NCBI GenBank assembly: GCA_910587655.1
Contig: CAJUND010000034.1
Span: forward strand, 1-6,815
Direction of reading: 5' to 3'
Origin: an uncultured Agathobacter sp.
GTDB taxonomy: Bacteria; Bacillota; Clostridia; Lachnospirales; Lachnospiraceae
DNA length: 6,815 nucleotides
Position numbers and translations under genes: made by a program. This document shows, piece after piece, positions 6,124 through 6,815 of this stretch. Position 1 is the first letter of the stretch; every line of letters starts with the position of its first letter. The notes beneath the pieces are model-generated. The model had not been told where the DNA came from. It did no database searches and saw only the letters and a list, made by a program, of their open reading frames with translations.

Positions 6124-6815
6124 TTATAATTTCAGACCGTAACACCGTAAAATTTCCTGGTTTGCTGCCTTACGTCTCTCCATTTCCTCCTGCACCTTCC
6201 GGTGGTATCTTTCATCCTCCGTGTACTTTCGGAATATGGCAACCTGCTCATTCATAATTTGGGTACGTCTCTCTTTGTCCCTGGCTTCTACACTATCCAC
6301 AGTTTTTTTCTTTCGTGCTGTAAATTCTTCAAGAGTATACAGTTTGTAATTCAGCATCCCCTCATCACTATCGTATTCTCCCCCAAGATCATAATCACGG
6401 ACATAAGCCGCATCTGAACCCAATATTTCCCTGCAGTCCTTTAGGGTTTTCACCTGGTCCAGCTGCGGCAAGGTTTCTTGTATGACAGCCTCTGCGGACC
6501 GCTCCAGTTCCTCCATCATGTCCACGTCATTTCCTCCGACCTGAAAGGGGAGGCCAGGTTTCAGTGTGCTGTCATCCCGGTACTGGAATGTCACGTGTCC
6601 TGACGCATCCCAGACGTAATTCTTCATCCAAATCTCATACCGCGGGTTTCCCTCCAGATTAATCTTTGGGCGGTAAACCGTCGCCACTCCCCATACTACA
6701 TTGAAATCCTTATATGGTCTGACAGATGTACCAGCATCCGCATACGAAACCGCTTGAAGAATTTCATCCCCCACCATCCGCACCAGATATGGCCTCCTTC
6801 CCTTGATTTTCTGGA
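6124..6815 (-). CDS. Paralog C: candidate immunity protein (5' end outside window)
   Basis: The frame is open from the right edge (first whole codon at 6813) to TAA at 6124, giving 229 residues; the start is beyond the window. The visible part begins QKIKGRRPYLVRM and aligns closely with paralog B from its residue 18 to the end, with short changes such as LPFQVGGNDV for HYSVGGNDV and a slightly rearranged acidic loop before GMLNYKLYTLEEF. By alignment only about 18 residues would be missing if it is a single-module protein like B; an extra N-terminal module as in A cannot be excluded. Unlike A and B it is not followed by a toxin head but by the promoter and riboswitch, so it belongs to a separate transcript. 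Family and function are not recognised with certainty. Confidence 0.88.
   Translation of the reverse strand, partial: QKIKGRRPYLVRMVGDEILQAVSYADAGTSVRPYKDFNVVWGVATVYRPKINLEGNPRYEIWMKNYVWDASGHVTFQYRDDSTLKPGLPFQVGGNDVDMMEELERSAEAVIQETLPQLDQVKTLKDCREILGSDAAYVRDYDLGGEYDSDEGMLNYKLYTLEEFTARKKKTVDSVEARDKERRTQIMNEQVAIFRKYTEDERYHRKVQEEMERRKAANQEILRCYGLKL

Noticed and set aside
2980..6815. Insertion sequence or transposase explaining the duplications
   Set aside because: No transposase-like frame or flanking terminal inverted repeats were seen; direct tandem duplication with later deletion is enough to explain the pattern.

Overview
All genes recognised here lie on the minus strand and are read from right to left. 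The window looks like an accessory locus of a Gram-positive anaerobe of the Clostridia, perhaps Lachnospiraceae-like. The evidence is strong AGGAGG-type ribosome binding sites at short spacing, a TTG start, moderate GC content, a c-di-GMP-I riboswitch coupled to an intrinsic terminator, and a Sec signal peptide of Gram-positive style. The taxonomic assignment is inference from these traits only.

Layout in transcription order: (1) the 3' part of a gene for a cytoplasmic protein of unrecognised family, possibly DUF4304-like (paralog C, 6815-6124, start outside the window). (2) A 200-bp intergenic region with a sigma-A-type promoter (6117-6089), a c-di-GMP-I (GEMM-I) aptamer (about 6075-5998) and an intrinsic terminator (5986-5956). 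(3) Paralog B (5922-5173). (4) A decayed copy of the first part of the large toxin-like gene (5142-4866), which keeps the RBS, signal peptide and 84 codons. (5) Paralog A (4755-3424), which has an extra, apparently related N-terminal module. (6) A very large open gene (3393 to beyond position 1, at least 1131 codons) for a secreted RTX-type protein. Its order of parts is signal peptide, a region with a PD-(D/E)XK nuclease-like signature, a hydrophobic segment, a calcium-binding module like the FrpC self-processing module with an Asp-Pro at its start, a helical region typical of RTX proteins, then three glycine/aspartate-rich calcium-binding repeat arrays. The 3' end of this gene is outside the window.

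Working model (inference): this is a polymorphic-toxin-like locus. The RTX protein would be the secreted effector and the leaderless paralogs A, B and C candidate immunity proteins. The immunity-like gene comes before the toxin and the putative nuclease domain sits at the toxin's N-terminus, which is the reverse of the common arrangement. The junction 'end of immunity-like gene - 30 bp - toxin head' occurs twice, so the locus has grown by tandem duplication. No other terminator or clear promoter was seen between the riboswitch and the toxin, so paralog B, paralog A and the RTX gene are probably co-transcribed and gated by c-di-GMP. Paralog C lies upstream of the switch and would be expressed separately.
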